64,000 nucleotides of DNA from Aestuariivirga sp. (GCF_020252395.1 NZ_JADCDB010000002.1:1-64000); one strand, 5' to 3'; counted from the first letter of the stretch, positions 1-7,877 are shown. Translations and numbers: made by a program. The notes: generated by a model not told the origin, from the sequence alone.

Positions 1-1
1 C

Positions 2-556
2 GTCTGGCAAGCCAGCTACGACCCCTTCGGCCAGCCCGCGAGCGTCACCGGAACGGTGGAACAGAACCTCCGCTTCCCCGGCCAGTATTTCCTCATCGAG
101 TCAGGAATGGCCTACAACTGGCACCGCATCTACGACCCGGCAACGGGCAGAATGGTGGCAACCGCGGCCGAACCGGCGGAGCACTGCTGCGGCGCGCCGT
201 CACGGCGCACGGCCCTGTTCGTGTCGAACACCAGCTGTGCCGGCCACCAGAACAGGTCGTCGCCCGAAGCCGAGCCCGTGATGGTGCGGATGGTGTGGAC
301 GTTCTGCGCGTCGCCGTTCTCGATGCCCTCGATGAGGCTGGTCGTTTCGGCGTTGTTCGCTTCGAGCGAGGCGGTGTCCGTCATGCTCTTGGGTGCGATC
401 ACCACGCCCTGCGAGTTGCCGGCCACCGGCGGTTCTCCGGTCCATGGACGAGGTTCAGCAACCAGACCCTACCTGGAAACCCCGGTAACCGCCGAAAGCC
501 GTTCGCTCGCGACAGCGCTCCCCAAGGGCCCGCTTCGCGAACGGCTTAACCCCTAA
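2..556 (+). pseudogene. Rhs-repeat protein remnant (3' fragment, degraded)
   Basis: The frame entering from the left edge reads YDPFGQP, then FPGQYF, then YNWHRIYDPATGR ending near base 151. This is the classic end of the core of RHS/YD-repeat proteins, large secreted toxin-delivery proteins. The recognisable part starts before the window and ends at DPATGR, where the core normally gives way to a variable toxin tip. After that the frame runs on to a stop at 554-556 in low-complexity sequence that resembles no protein I know. It is either a displaced Rhs tail or a decayed gene end. The family call for bases 2-151 is firm; the rest is inference. Confidence 0.6.
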
Positions 557-719
557 ATCCTACACCACGCCCGGGGACACGGCCAACACGATCTCGCAGG
601 TCGACACGCGGAATTAACATGAAGAGCGGATCACCAAACCGTCCCCAAGGAAATCTGCGATTCCGGTAAGCTTGAAAATGCTCTATTTTCGTCCTTCAAT
701 GCAAAGGAGTTCCGTGGTC
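557..719. other. Intergenic, nothing recognised except an RBS
   Basis: No gene-like signal is visible here. The only clear element is an AAGGAG ribosome binding site at 704-709 that serves the HlyU-family gene starting at 720. Confidence 0.5.
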
Positions 720-1007
720 ATGTCATTTTTGAAGAAGCTGTTCGGAAGCGGGCCGCCCGCGGAGAAAGGCCCTGCAAAGCCCAGCCGGACCCTCGACTAC
801 AATGGCTTCGTCATCGCCGCCACGCCCTACAAGGAAGGCGGCCAGTGGCAAACCTCCGGCACGGTGACCAAGACGGTGAACGGCGAGGTGAAGGAACACC
901 GCTTCGTCCGCGCCGACCGCTTCGCCGACGCGGAGGCTGCCGCCGACCACGCCATCCTCAAGGGTCAGCAGATTGTCGACCAGCTGGGCGAGCGGGTGTT
1001 TTCCTGA
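720..1007 (+). CDS. HlyU family protein
   Basis: A 95-residue protein beginning MSFLKKLFGSG, then YNGFVIAATPYKEGGQW, a basic/charged centre and a C-terminal QQIVDQLGERVF. This is the pattern of the small HlyU family, named after the Vibrio hemolysin activator but mostly uncharacterised in alphaproteobacteria. I chose the ATG at 720 because AAGGAG lies about 10 nt upstream and the family starts with MSFL/MSFF. An in-frame ATG at 672 would add 16 non-conserved residues. The gene converges with the minus-strand gene ending at 1008 with no spacer. Its DNA target, if it has one, is unknown. Confidence 0.8.
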   Translation: MSFLKKLFGSGPPAEKGPAKPSRTLDYNGFVIAATPYKEGGQWQTSGTVTKTVNGEVKEHRFVRADRFADAEAAADHAILKGQQIVDQLGERVFS

Positions 1008-1643
1008 TCAGGCCAGAACGTAGTTGAAGCTGACGCTGATGCGATTGCCGCCGGCGCGGTTCACCGGCACTTCGTGACGGAGCCAGCTTTCCCATAGCAT
1101 CAGCGTGCCCACCTCGGGCTTGAACGAGACATGCTGCTTCAGGTTCTGCGGCAGCTTCGCCAGCTTCGGCGGAGCGGCCATCATCAGACCCAGCCGCGGG
1201 TCCTCATAGACGATGGGGCCGGCACCTTTCGGCACCGCCACGTAGAACGTTCCGCTGATCACCGAGTTGGGGTGGATGTGCGAGGTGTGGTGGCCGCCCT
1301 CCGGCAGCACGTTCACCCACAGCGAGTCGCAGCGCGGCTTGGTGCCGCGCAAATCCCAGTGCAGCGCCCTGGCATAGGCGAGGCAGTGCTTATCCATGAC
1401 CGTCACCAGCCGGGCGAATTCCGGGAAGCGCCAGGGCAGGTCATTGAGCGAGGCATAGGAAGTATAGCCCGCATAGCCATACTTCTCCGCCCATTTCTGC
1501 CCTGCGCCATCATCCATGGCGAGCGACATGGCGAGCGCCTCGATGGCGTTGGTGAGCTTCTGGGGCACGATCTTTTCCGCCCGGTAGAGGCGGGTGACGA
1601 AGAGATCGTGGGTTTTCGCGCCGGGAACCTTGGTTTGCGTCAT
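1008..1643 (-). CDS. TIGR02466-type putative 2OG-Fe(II) oxygenase
   Basis: 211 residues. The C-terminal half carries HTSHIHPNSVISG (an HxH-type pair), a central YEDPR, then WESWLRHEVPVN and an RISVSFNYVL end, the double-stranded beta-helix layout of putative 2-oxoglutarate/Fe(II) oxygenases in TIGR02466. The histidine in LRHEVP and the arginine in NRISVSFN sit where the distal iron ligand and the 2OG-binding arginine usually lie. The substrate is unknown. The gene follows the host-attachment-type gene at 1665-2120 with a 21-nt gap and may be co-transcribed with it. Confidence 0.75.
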   Translation of the reverse strand: MTQTKVPGAKTHDLFVTRLYRAEKIVPQKLTNAIEALAMSLAMDDGAGQKWAEKYGYAGYTSYASLNDLPWRFPEFARLVTVMDKHCLAYARALHWDLRGTKPRCDSLWVNVLPEGGHHTSHIHPNSVISGTFYVAVPKGAGPIVYEDPRLGLMMAAPPKLAKLPQNLKQHVSFKPEVGTLMLWESWLRHEVPVNRAGGNRISVSFNYVLA

Positions 1644-1664
1644 GGCGTCCGGTTAGCCGAGGCC

Positions 1665-2120
1665 TCAGCCGCCTTCAAGCGCCTTGACGACGCTGCCGGC
1701 GATCGCGGATGCGTTCTGCTTTGTAAGGTCCTTGGTGATTTCCTTGAGGGTGACCTTGGCGAGCTGCGGTGTTACCGCCTTGCGCCAGACGCCCAGGGCC
1801 ACAGGCGGAGCGACCACGATGATCTCGCTGAAGGCGCCCGCGCTCAGGTCCTTCGCCATGTCGGCGGCGATGGCCTGGACGAAGCGGTCCTCCGTCATCT
1901 GGTGATAGTCCGGCTGCTCGGCGGTGGAACGGCCATAGCCCACGCTTTCCATGACGCGCGAGGGCTTGTCGCTGGCCTGATCGCGGTTGGGCGGATTGTC
2001 CTGGTGGTAGGACCGCACCGGCTGCAGGTCCGGCTTGCCGGCATCCCCTGCATTGCGGAACACGGTGGCGCGGCCACCGTCGGTGACGAGCACGCGGGCG
2101 TTGTGATTCAGTCGCTTCAT
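1665..2120 (-). CDS. Host attachment / baeRF family protein
   Basis: 151 residues starting MKRLNHNARVLVTDGGRATVFRN, with a central GRSTAEQPDYHQMTEDRFVQAIA and a C-terminal FSEIIVVAPPVALGVWRK. This matches the small host-attachment (AtsE-like) group of the bacterial eRF1-related (baeRF) superfamily, widespread in Rhizobiales. Agrobacterium AtsE was linked to plant attachment; relatives are thought to act on ribosomes. The RF1-like fold is family knowledge, not visible here. It is divergent from the membrane-protein gene at 2225 and upstream of the oxygenase-like gene. Confidence 0.75.
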   Translation of the reverse strand: MKRLNHNARVLVTDGGRATVFRNAGDAGKPDLQPVRSYHQDNPPNRDQASDKPSRVMESVGYGRSTAEQPDYHQMTEDRFVQAIAADMAKDLSAGAFSEIIVVAPPVALGVWRKAVTPQLAKVTLKEITKDLTKQNASAIAGSVVKALEGG

Positions 2121-2224
2121 GACGATACCTCCATGGCTTGGTCCGAGAGGACACCCTGCCGCCGGTTCACGCCTTGCGCAGGATCAAAAATGGGGCGACA
2201 CAGGAGACAGGGGAGGACTGTTAC

Positions 2225-2608
2225 ATGCGGAGGCTTGTGAGCTTCGAATCCCGCCGCCAGCCGGTGGTGAGCCGGACGGTCTTTTACGGGCGGCTGGCGC
2301 GCAACGCACTTTACTCGCTTGGCTTCGTCTCGGTGTCGCTGTTCGCCGGCGCCTGCGGCTACATTTATTTCGAAAACATGCGGCTGGTCGATGCTTTTGC
2401 CAATGCCTCGATGATCCTCGCCTCGATGGGGCCGCTGACGCCGTTGATGACCGATGGCGGCAAGATCTTCGCCTCGCTTTACGCGATCTTTTCCGGCCTG
2501 CTGCTCATCGGCATTTCTTCGCTGATGCTGGCGCCGGTGTTCCACCGCATCCTGCACCGCTTCCACGTCGACGAGCACGATACCGACCCGCCCCGCCGCA
2601 AGCGCTAG
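2225..2608 (+). CDS. Small two-helix inner-membrane protein, unknown function
   Basis: 127 residues with two hydrophobic stretches, about residues 29-49 (LYSLGFVSVSLFAGACGYIY) and about 86-106 (LYAIFSGLLLIGISSLMLAP), and a basic, proline-rich C-terminus. The segment before the second helix, ASMILASMGPLTPL, resembles a pore-loop region of two-TM channel-like proteins, but the usual K+-filter GYG is absent, so I do not call a channel. The ATG at 2225 is preceded by a strong GGGGAGG about 8 nt away; an earlier ATG at 2138 lacks this. It overlaps the convergent neighbour's stop by 4 nt. Confidence 0.7.
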   Translation: MRRLVSFESRRQPVVSRTVFYGRLARNALYSLGFVSVSLFAGACGYIYFENMRLVDAFANASMILASMGPLTPLMTDGGKIFASLYAIFSGLLLIGISSLMLAPVFHRILHRFHVDEHDTDPPRRKR

Positions 2609-3528
2609 TCCTGCGACAGGATCAGCCCCGGCTCCCACGCCTCCGCCAGCCTGCGCCGTGCCGCGCGGGCGGCTGCAAGCGAGGCCGCGTTGATGACCGC
2701 AAGGCGGAAGCCGCCGGGTGGCATGGCGTGGTCATCCGGCCGCTTGTGCTCGTGGAAGGTGATCTGCAGGCTCCTGACCTCCGGCATGGCGCGTACCTCC
2801 GCCTGTAGGGCTGGCGAGGGATGACGGTAGGCGCTGCCATGCCGCGCGAAAAGCGGCATCGAGAAGCCATCACGCGGATTGCCGTCCGCGAAGGCCCAGC
2901 GCCCCGCCGCATAAAGCTGCGCCAGCGCTTCCACCCAGCCCTCGCCATAGAGATCGCACCATTGATCGGCGAAGCGCAGATGCGCCTCGATGATGACGCT
3001 GCCGATGGTCTCGAAATTCAGCATGCCGGTATAGCCCGCCATGTTGCCTGATACCCAGTCTGCGAGCTTGGCCGTGAGATAGGGAAAGGCCTCGGCATGG
3101 ACTGTCCAGTAGCGGAACATGCCATCGTTCCACGTCGTTCCCGTGGCATGGCGGAGCCACGCGATGCGGCCATTCTCGATCGCACAGTCGGTCGAGACGT
3201 GGTCGCCCTCGAGCAGCGGCATCCACATGTGGCCGGGCTGGTAATGGTACTCCATCTCGGCGGCGGAGCGGATCACCCGGCTGCCGAGCCCCATACCTTT
3301 CAGATTGGTGACCGGCTTGGAGAAGACCGGGTAAGACGCTGGCATCACGCCATGCGGCCCGGCGGCAAGGCCCTGCGTCTCCGCCACTTTCAGCTTGTCA
3401 TAGATCCAGCGATGCGCGGGGAAGAGCTGCCAGCAGTCGGAATCATCCGTCGGAATATCGACGTGATCCGGACACGGAACATGCTCGAAAAACTGCAGGC
3501 GCCACGGGTCGCGTTCGAGAACCGGCAT
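2605..3528 (-). CDS. Hypothetical protein with ATP-grasp-like features
   Basis: 307 residues, not recognised with certainty. Visible blocks: YPVFSKPVTNLKGMGLGSRV (near residues 66-85), which looks like an ATP-grasp lysine strand; LLEGDHVSTDCAIENGRI; and MLNFETIGSVIIEAHLRFADQWCDLYG, where an N-x-E and an E-x-H-x-R resemble the metal-binding end of ATP-grasp enzymes. There is no signal peptide or membrane segment. If the fold is right it would be an ATP-dependent ligase of unknown substrate. The product has no obvious functional link to its neighbours. Confidence 0.55.
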   Translation of the reverse strand: MPVLERDPWRLQFFEHVPCPDHVDIPTDDSDCWQLFPAHRWIYDKLKVAETQGLAAGPHGVMPASYPVFSKPVTNLKGMGLGSRVIRSAAEMEYHYQPGHMWMPLLEGDHVSTDCAIENGRIAWLRHATGTTWNDGMFRYWTVHAEAFPYLTAKLADWVSGNMAGYTGMLNFETIGSVIIEAHLRFADQWCDLYGEGWVEALAQLYAAGRWAFADGNPRDGFSMPLFARHGSAYRHPSPALQAEVRAMPEVRSLQITFHEHKRPDDHAMPPGGFRLAVINAASLAAARAARRRLAEAWEPGLILSQD

Positions 3529-3562
3529 GAGCCGAGATTATCACGCCCATGCCGGGCTGCAA

Positions 3563-4279
3563 TCACGGCTGCTTAATTTCCCAGATGATGTTCACATCGG
3601 CTGCCAGCGTTTGCTCGCCGGCTGCGACCGGAACGGGCGCTGCATCGGCCTTCATCATCGTCGCACCGCGCACGAAGGGGACGGGCTGCGGCATCGTGGA
3701 AGAACCCTCGCTGATCTGCATAACGTTGCCGAGTTCGATGCCCATGGCGTCGGCATAGAGCTTGGCCTTGCGGGTGGCGTCCTGGGTGGCAAGCTTGCGC
3801 GCCTCGTCCATCGCCTCTTCGCGCTTCGAGACATCGAAGCTAATGCCGCTGACCTGGTTGGAGCCGGACTGCACCATCTTGTCGAGCAGGGCGCCCAGCG
3901 TATCGACCTTGCGCAGCTTCACTGTGACGTTGTTGGACACATCATAACCCACCAGCTTCGGCGCCTGGCCGTTGGAGAAATCATAGCGCGGCTGGACAGA
4001 GAAATCCGACGTCTGGATGTCCTTGCTCTCGATCCCGGCGTCCTTCAGCGCGGCGAACAGGCCGGTCATGGCCTTGGTGTTGGCGGCCAGCGCCTCGGCG
4101 GCGGTTGCGCCCTGCGTGGTCACGCCAGAGGTGACGAAGGCGATGTCCGGCGTGCTGCGGACTTCACCATGGCCTGTAAGCGAAACGATCCGGGGCATTT
4201 TGCCTCCATCGGCGAAAGCGGGGGAAACGGCGGCAAGCAGACCCATGATGGCGGCTGCGGCGAAACTCAGACGTTGCAT
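3563..4279 (-). CDS. SIMPL domain (DUF541) periplasmic protein
   Basis: 238 residues starting MQRLSFAAAAIMGLLAAVSPAFADGG, a standard Sec signal peptide with an AFA-D cleavage site. The mature part has GHGEVRSTPDIAFVTSGV, IQTSDFSVQPRYDFSN, VGYDVSNNVTVKLRKVD and GISFDVSKREEAMDEARKLA, all hallmarks of SIMPL/DUF541 proteins (E. coli YggE type). YggE is associated with oxidative-stress protection, but the biochemical role is unclear. The start at 4279 is supported by AAGGAG just upstream; a longer 20-residue extension would put charged residues before the signal peptide. It follows amn on the same strand. Confidence 0.85.
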   Translation of the reverse strand: MQRLSFAAAAIMGLLAAVSPAFADGGKMPRIVSLTGHGEVRSTPDIAFVTSGVTTQGATAAEALAANTKAMTGLFAALKDAGIESKDIQTSDFSVQPRYDFSNGQAPKLVGYDVSNNVTVKLRKVDTLGALLDKMVQSGSNQVSGISFDVSKREEAMDEARKLATQDATRKAKLYADAMGIELGNVMQISEGSSTMPQPVPFVRGATMMKADAAPVPVAAGEQTLAADVNIIWEIKQP

Positions 4280-4335
4280 GCTGTTCTCCTTAGGATGGTG
4301 CTTGGATGGCCAGGGATTGCGGCGCCAGTGGGGCA

Positions 4336-5790
4336 TCAACGGAAAGGCGGCTCATCGAAGCTGCGGAGCTTGCGGGAGTGCAGCTGGCCCACATTGCCGC
4401 GCAGCTGTTCGATGGTTTCGAGCCCGATCAGCAGATGCTCCCCCACCGCCCGGTCATAGAAGGCATTGGCCGCACCCGGAAGCTTGATCTCGCCATGGAG
4501 CGGCTTGTCGGAAACGCAGAGCAGCGTGCCGTAGGGCACGCGGAAGCGATAGCCCTGGGCCGCCAGCGTGCCGGACTCCATGTCGACCGCAATGGCGCGG
4601 GACAGGTTGATGCGGCGCAGCTCCTGCGTCCAGCGCAATTCCCAGTTGCGGTCGTCGTTGGTGACCACGGTGCCGGTGCGCAGGCGCTCCTTCAGCGCGT
4701 CGCCCTGTTCGCCGGTGACGCGGGCGGCCGCCTGCTGGAGTGCCACCTGCACTTCGGCCAGCGCCGGGATCGGAATCTCCGGCGGCACCAGTTCGTCGAG
4801 GATATGATCCTGGCGGAGATAGCCGTGCGCCAGCACATAGTCGCCGATGCGCTGGCTCTGGCGCAAGCCGCCGCAATGGCCGACCATGAGCCAGCAATGC
4901 GGGCGCAGCACCGCCAGGTGATCGGTGATGTTCTTGGCATTGGAGGGACCGACGCCGATATTGACCAGCGTCACGCCCCCATGCCCGTCGCCCCGCGACA
5001 GATGATAGGCAGGCATCTGGAAGCGGTGCCATTGCGATCCGGCAATGATGGCGTCGGCCTCAGCGCCGGACATTCCGCGCGTGATCTTGCCGCCGCCCGG
5101 CAAGTAGAGAACGGACCATGGGCTGTCCTTCGAAAGCTGTTCGAGGCCCCATTTTACGAACTGGTCGACATAGCGGTGATAGTTGGTGAGCAGGATCCAC
5201 GGCTGGATCGCACGCCAGTTGGTGCCGGTATAGTGCTGCAGCCGCTTCAGCGAATAGTCGACGCGCACCGCATCGAAGAGCGCCAGCGGCAGCGGGTGGC
5301 CGGGCCGGTGCGCCCAGTCGCCGTCCGGCACCTCGTCGCCCACCTGGGCGAGTTTGGGTGCAGGGAAATGCAGCGTGAGTTCTGCCGCCGTCACGCCGTT
5401 GCGCCCAAGATCATCGCCCTGGTCCAGCACGTAAGGATAGGGGATTTCCTGGTCGGACGGATGCACGGTGATGGCCGCGCCATAGTCCTTCACCAGGTAG
5501 CGCAGCTGTTCGGTCAGATAGCGCCCGAAATGCTCCGGGTGGGTGACGGTGCTGGCATAGGTGCCGGGCCCCTGGAACTTGGCATAGGCCCGGGCGATCC
5601 GCGGCTGCACGTCGCTGGCGCGGTATTCGACGCGGAGCTCCGGATAGGTGAAGCTGCGGCGCTCCTCCAGCGTGGGCGGCTCGCGCGTATCGAAATAGCG
5701 TTCCAGGCAGTCCTTGAGCCTCGTGGTGGACTGGCGGTAGAGCTCGACCAGCCGCTCCACGGCGGCTTCCGGCGACAGGTCATGTTCCAT
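4336..5790 (-). CDS. amn: AMP nucleosidase
   Basis: 484 residues, the usual full length. AMP nucleosidase hydrolyses AMP to adenine and ribose 5-phosphate, adjusting adenylate pools. The N-terminal domain has LVELYRQSTTRLKDCLERY and TYPELRVEY; the C-terminal nucleoside-phosphorylase-like domain has LVNIGVGPSNAKNITDHLAVLRPHCWLMVGHCGGLR, IAVDMESGTLAAQGYRFRVPYGTLLCVSDKPLHGE and a C-terminal GLETIEQLR. The MESGT segment contains the ribose-binding Met-Glu typical of this superfamily. A large reading frame on the opposite strand across the same bases is a codon-bias shadow. It lies upstream of the SIMPL gene and divergent from the tRNA. Confidence 0.93.
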   Translation of the reverse strand: MEHDLSPEAAVERLVELYRQSTTRLKDCLERYFDTREPPTLEERRSFTYPELRVEYRASDVQPRIARAYAKFQGPGTYASTVTHPEHFGRYLTEQLRYLVKDYGAAITVHPSDQEIPYPYVLDQGDDLGRNGVTAAELTLHFPAPKLAQVGDEVPDGDWAHRPGHPLPLALFDAVRVDYSLKRLQHYTGTNWRAIQPWILLTNYHRYVDQFVKWGLEQLSKDSPWSVLYLPGGGKITRGMSGAEADAIIAGSQWHRFQMPAYHLSRGDGHGGVTLVNIGVGPSNAKNITDHLAVLRPHCWLMVGHCGGLRQSQRIGDYVLAHGYLRQDHILDELVPPEIPIPALAEVQVALQQAAARVTGEQGDALKERLRTGTVVTNDDRNWELRWTQELRRINLSRAIAVDMESGTLAAQGYRFRVPYGTLLCVSDKPLHGEIKLPGAANAFYDRAVGEHLLIGLETIEQLRGNVGQLHSRKLRSFDEPPFR

Positions 5791-5844
5791 CGCCGGAGCC
5801 TATAGCATGGCGCAGCGAATTGCTGTAGCCATCCTGTCCCGTGG

Positions 5845-5920
5845 GGGCCCATAGCTCAATGGTTAGAGCTGACGGCTCATAACCGTTTGGTTCCAGGTTC
5901 GAGTCCTGGTGGGCCCACCA
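5845..5920 (+). tRNA. tRNA with CAT anticodon (Ile2 or Met)
   Basis: A 76-nt cloverleaf can be folded by eye: acceptor stem GGGCCCA (5845-5851) with TGGGCCC (5910-5916), discriminator A and encoded CCA (5918-5920); D arm GCTC/GAGC; anticodon stem GACGG/CCGTT (last pair G-T) with loop CTCATAA; T arm CCAGG-TTCGAGT-CCTGG. The anticodon is CAT. The anticodon arm and short D loop look more like tRNA-Ile2 (whose C is changed to lysidine by TilS) than elongator Met, but I cannot decide without comparison. It is not initiator Met, since the three G-C pairs expected at the base of the anticodon stem are absent. Confidence 0.93.
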
Positions 5921-5959
5921 CTCCATATCTCAATGTTCTGGCTCGTTTGTGTCCTCTGA

Positions 5960-6175
5960 CGCGGTGTAGGAGGCCGCGCGCGCAGCCCCGGCGTAGCGCA
6001 GCGCGGTACGGATGCCAATGCCAGCGCGTATTACGACGATGGTTGCGCTGCGGGTAAGACCGACAAGAAGGCCGGACTGAGCATGGCCTACGAGCGTCAC
6101 GCCGGCGCCTACGATACGGCGAACGCCAGTGCCTATGAGGCTGGCTACAACAAGTGTTGGATGAAGGCGAAGTAA
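5960..6175 (+). pseudogene. 3' remnant of a small Ala/Tyr-rich secreted-type protein
   Basis: The frame ending with TAA at 6173-6175 reads GTDANASAYYDDGCAAGKTDK, then MAYERHAGAYDTANASAYEAGYNKCWMKAK. It has protein-like composition and two cysteines (GCAAG, NKCWM), but no start codon and no upstream body: an in-frame TGA lies at 5957-5959, only 40 nt after the tRNA. It looks like the C-terminal end of a small cysteine-containing, possibly exported protein whose 5' part was lost. I do not recognise the family. Confidence 0.4.
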
Positions 6176-6325
6176 GAAAACGGGAAGAATGCGCCTCCTC
6201 ATAGCTCAAGACAGTGATGAGGACGGCGTACCGCAACGAGAAAGCCCATATCCCGTGTGCCTTGCTATCTGGCGCCTCTCTCGTATCGCAAGCGACTCTA
6301 ATTGCCTGCACGATACGCCAAGAAA
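6176..6325. other. Intergenic, nothing recognised
   Basis: About 150 bases between a gene remnant and the 3' end of the minus-strand gene at 6326. Composition is more AT-rich than the neighbouring genes, with no tRNA, terminator or repeat that I can support. Confidence 0.4.
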
Positions 6326-6829
6326 TCACTGCGCAGTTTGCGGATCCCTTGCGGAAGGATCGGCTTCATACGGGTCGGGAGCGGTAATATCTGGGCTGCT
6401 GCCGTCGATTGCGGTCGGATCGCCCATTGGTGGGGCCATGCCATCGCTCTCCTCTGAGGGCGCTGCCTCCTCGCCTGGGGAAGAGAGGAAGATGATGGAG
6501 GTGGGTTTGCCGTCGGCTTTGAAACCAAGCGTGAAGGCGGCGCCCGGCAGCAACAGCCTCAGGGCGCGTTCGAGGCTGGCGCCGCGCAAGTGGTTCGGGT
6601 TGATCGTTGCCTCCTGGGGCTGTCCTTTGACGTTGGCGCCGGTGGCGGCGGCAAGCGCATCGATAAGTTCCGCTGCCGAGATCTGGTTCTCGATGTCGAT
6701 GTCATATCCCTTGGCGGCGGGCGTCACCGTCACCTGGGCATAGGCCGGTGCGGCGGCAAAAATGCCCACCGCGGCGGGCAGGGCCCACCGCAACGACAAG
6801 CGGTCTCGTAACGTCCTTCTCGGCATCAT
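6326..6829 (-). CDS. Exported protein with a secretin/STN-like N0 domain
   Basis: 167 residues. An N-terminal basic region and hydrophobic stretch (WALPAAVGIFAAAPAYAQ) form a signal peptide. The mature part, YDIDIENQISAAELIDALAAATGANVKGQ followed by LRGASLERALRLLLPGAAFTLGFKADGKPTSIIFLSS, has the alternating strand/helix pattern of the short N-terminal domain of secretins and TonB receptors, in which a small peptide domain ends with a beta strand reading xSIIFL. The last ~45 residues are acidic, Pro-rich and probably disordered. It stands alone rather than next to a secretion system, and the gene may be an orphan. Confidence 0.5.
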   Translation of the reverse strand: MMPRRTLRDRLSLRWALPAAVGIFAAAPAYAQVTVTPAAKGYDIDIENQISAAELIDALAAATGANVKGQPQEATINPNHLRGASLERALRLLLPGAAFTLGFKADGKPTSIIFLSSPGEEAAPSEESDGMAPPMGDPTAIDGSSPDITAPDPYEADPSARDPQTAQ

Positions 6830-6924
6830 GATCCAAGCGGCAGGTTGCGCTCTCGCGTTCCGGACAGCGCATCATAGGCGTTGGCAATGGCTGGAGCAAC
6901 GGGCGGCGCTCCCACGCCCAGAAC
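6826..6924 (-). pseudogene. C-terminal tail of a xanthine-dehydrogenase-type molybdopterin subunit
   Basis: Minus-strand reading GVGAPPVAPAIANAYDALSG followed by TRERNLPLGS and a TGA stop (6826-6828). This closely follows the end of isoquinoline 1-oxidoreductase/xanthine dehydrogenase large subunits, where a GVGEPPVAPAIANA block and a final R-x-LPL are highly conserved. Only about 33 residues remain; upstream of base ~6924 the similarity stops. The rest of the ~750-residue protein is missing. It abuts an unrelated gene tail read from the other strand. Confidence 0.45.
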
Positions 6925-7044
6925 CTGGCGGGCGCCAAGGTCGTCGTCCTCGACGATGCCGCACACATGGTCTTCATAGAAAAGGCCAGCGATGCGAATG
7001 CGCTGATCAAGAAGCATATCGGGAGCCAGGCACCCTGCAAATGA
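6925..7044 (+). pseudogene. C-terminal tail resembling an alpha/beta hydrolase
   Basis: Plus-strand frame LAGAKVVVLDDAAHMVFIEK followed by ASDANALIKKHIGSQAPCK and TGA at 7042-7044. The GAKVVVLDDAAHM..EK pattern is the catalytic-histidine strand and final helix of alpha/beta hydrolase-fold enzymes. Nothing upstream supports the rest of the protein, and the bases before 6925 read well as the end of a molybdopterin enzyme on the other strand, so this looks like a junction of two broken genes. The call rests on one short block and is tentative. Confidence 0.35.
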
Positions 7045-7064
7045 TGGGGCGGCAAAGCCTCCCA

Positions 7065-7367
7065 TCACTTCACATATCCCGCCTTCACTTTCTTGATCTC
7101 CTCCTCGAGGATGATCGTGCAGGCCTCCTGGTCGGTCTTTGACTTGAAGCCCAGCCGCACCTTGCGGGCGCAAACGAACATGGCGGGTGAGGGAAGGTCG
7201 AATTCCTCCAGGCAGATGTTGTCGATGAGCGCGCCTTTCTCGCCGGTCATCAGCCACGTCACGCACCTCCTGAACATCGGGTCGTCGAATGGCGGCTCCT
7301 CGGCCGCCGTCGCGGCGTTGGCGAAGCACAGGGGGAGCAGGAGAAAAATGCCGGGCGTGCCCTTCAT
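7065..7367 (-). CDS. Small exported protein, unknown
   Basis: 100 residues starting MKGTPGIFLLLPLCFANAATAAEE, a clear signal peptide with an ATA-A type cleavage site. The mature ~76 residues contain four cysteines (RRCVTWL, DNICLEE, FVCARK, QEACTII), so two disulphides are likely in the periplasm. I do not recognise the family. It is the last gene on the minus strand after the DUF2177 gene, 48 nt downstream of it. Confidence 0.55.
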   Translation of the reverse strand: MKGTPGIFLLLPLCFANAATAAEEPPFDDPMFRRCVTWLMTGEKGALIDNICLEEFDLPSPAMFVCARKVRLGFKSKTDQEACTIILEEEIKKVKAGYVK

Positions 7368-7415
7368 GCGAGCCTCCAGTTGGTGCCGGTTTCCCGGCCG
7401 CTGCCGGATGAACGC

Positions 7416-7850
7416 CTATTTCGCGAACAGTCGGATTCCAAGAGCCGTCGTCAGCCCCGCTACGGACCCGGTCAGCACCGTGCCCCACGCGAGGTCAATC
7501 ACGGCGATCCGCGTCGTGAAGCCCTTCATCACCGCGAGGTTGGTGAGGTCATAGGTGCCATAGGCCACGAGGCCGAGGATCGCGCCATAGAGCACCGCCT
7601 GCCCGGCGGAACCACCCTGCACCGCGGGCCAAACGACCATTACCATCAGGCCGGTGACGTAGAGAATGTAGAACGCTCCGGCAGCGGCCATGTTGGGAGG
7701 CTGACGCAGCAGATCGCCGATTTCGCTCACATAGAAACCGCGGCCCAGCCACAGCAGCCAAACCATGTCGATGACGAGGAACAGGACCGCCGTGGCAATC
7801 CAGAGAATGATCCATTGTGTCAAGCCGCTCTCCTGTCCATTTGACGTCAT
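7416..7850 (-). CDS. DUF2177 family membrane protein
   Basis: 144 residues with four hydrophobic segments (about 12-34, 55-75, 85-105, 115-140). Diagnostic blocks are FLVIDMVWLLWLGRGFY near the start, AVLYGAILGLVAYGTYDLTNLAVMKGF in the middle and IDLAWGTVLTGSVAGLTT near the end, all typical of DUF2177. Function is unknown. It lies 27 nt after hemA on the same strand, so it probably reads off the end of the photosynthesis operon or marks its boundary. Confidence 0.85.
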   Translation of the reverse strand: MTSNGQESGLTQWIILWIATAVLFLVIDMVWLLWLGRGFYVSEIGDLLRQPPNMAAAGAFYILYVTGLMVMVVWPAVQGGSAGQAVLYGAILGLVAYGTYDLTNLAVMKGFTTRIAVIDLAWGTVLTGSVAGLTTALGIRLFAK

Positions 7851-7877
7851 TACGGACAGGAGGGCCGCAAGATCACA

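Noticed and set aside
130-426. 98-codon minus-strand frame over the Rhs tail region
   Set aside because: Composition is protein-like but there is no RBS, no known family and it overlaps the Rhs remnant; kept only as a lead in the findings.
2225-2608. Two-TM potassium channel
   Set aside because: Topology and pore-like segment invite it, but the TxGYG selectivity filter is missing.
4306-5805. 499-codon open frame on the plus strand
   Set aside because: Exact antisense of amn, with Arg/Gly/Ala-rich composition and no known motifs; a codon-bias shadow.
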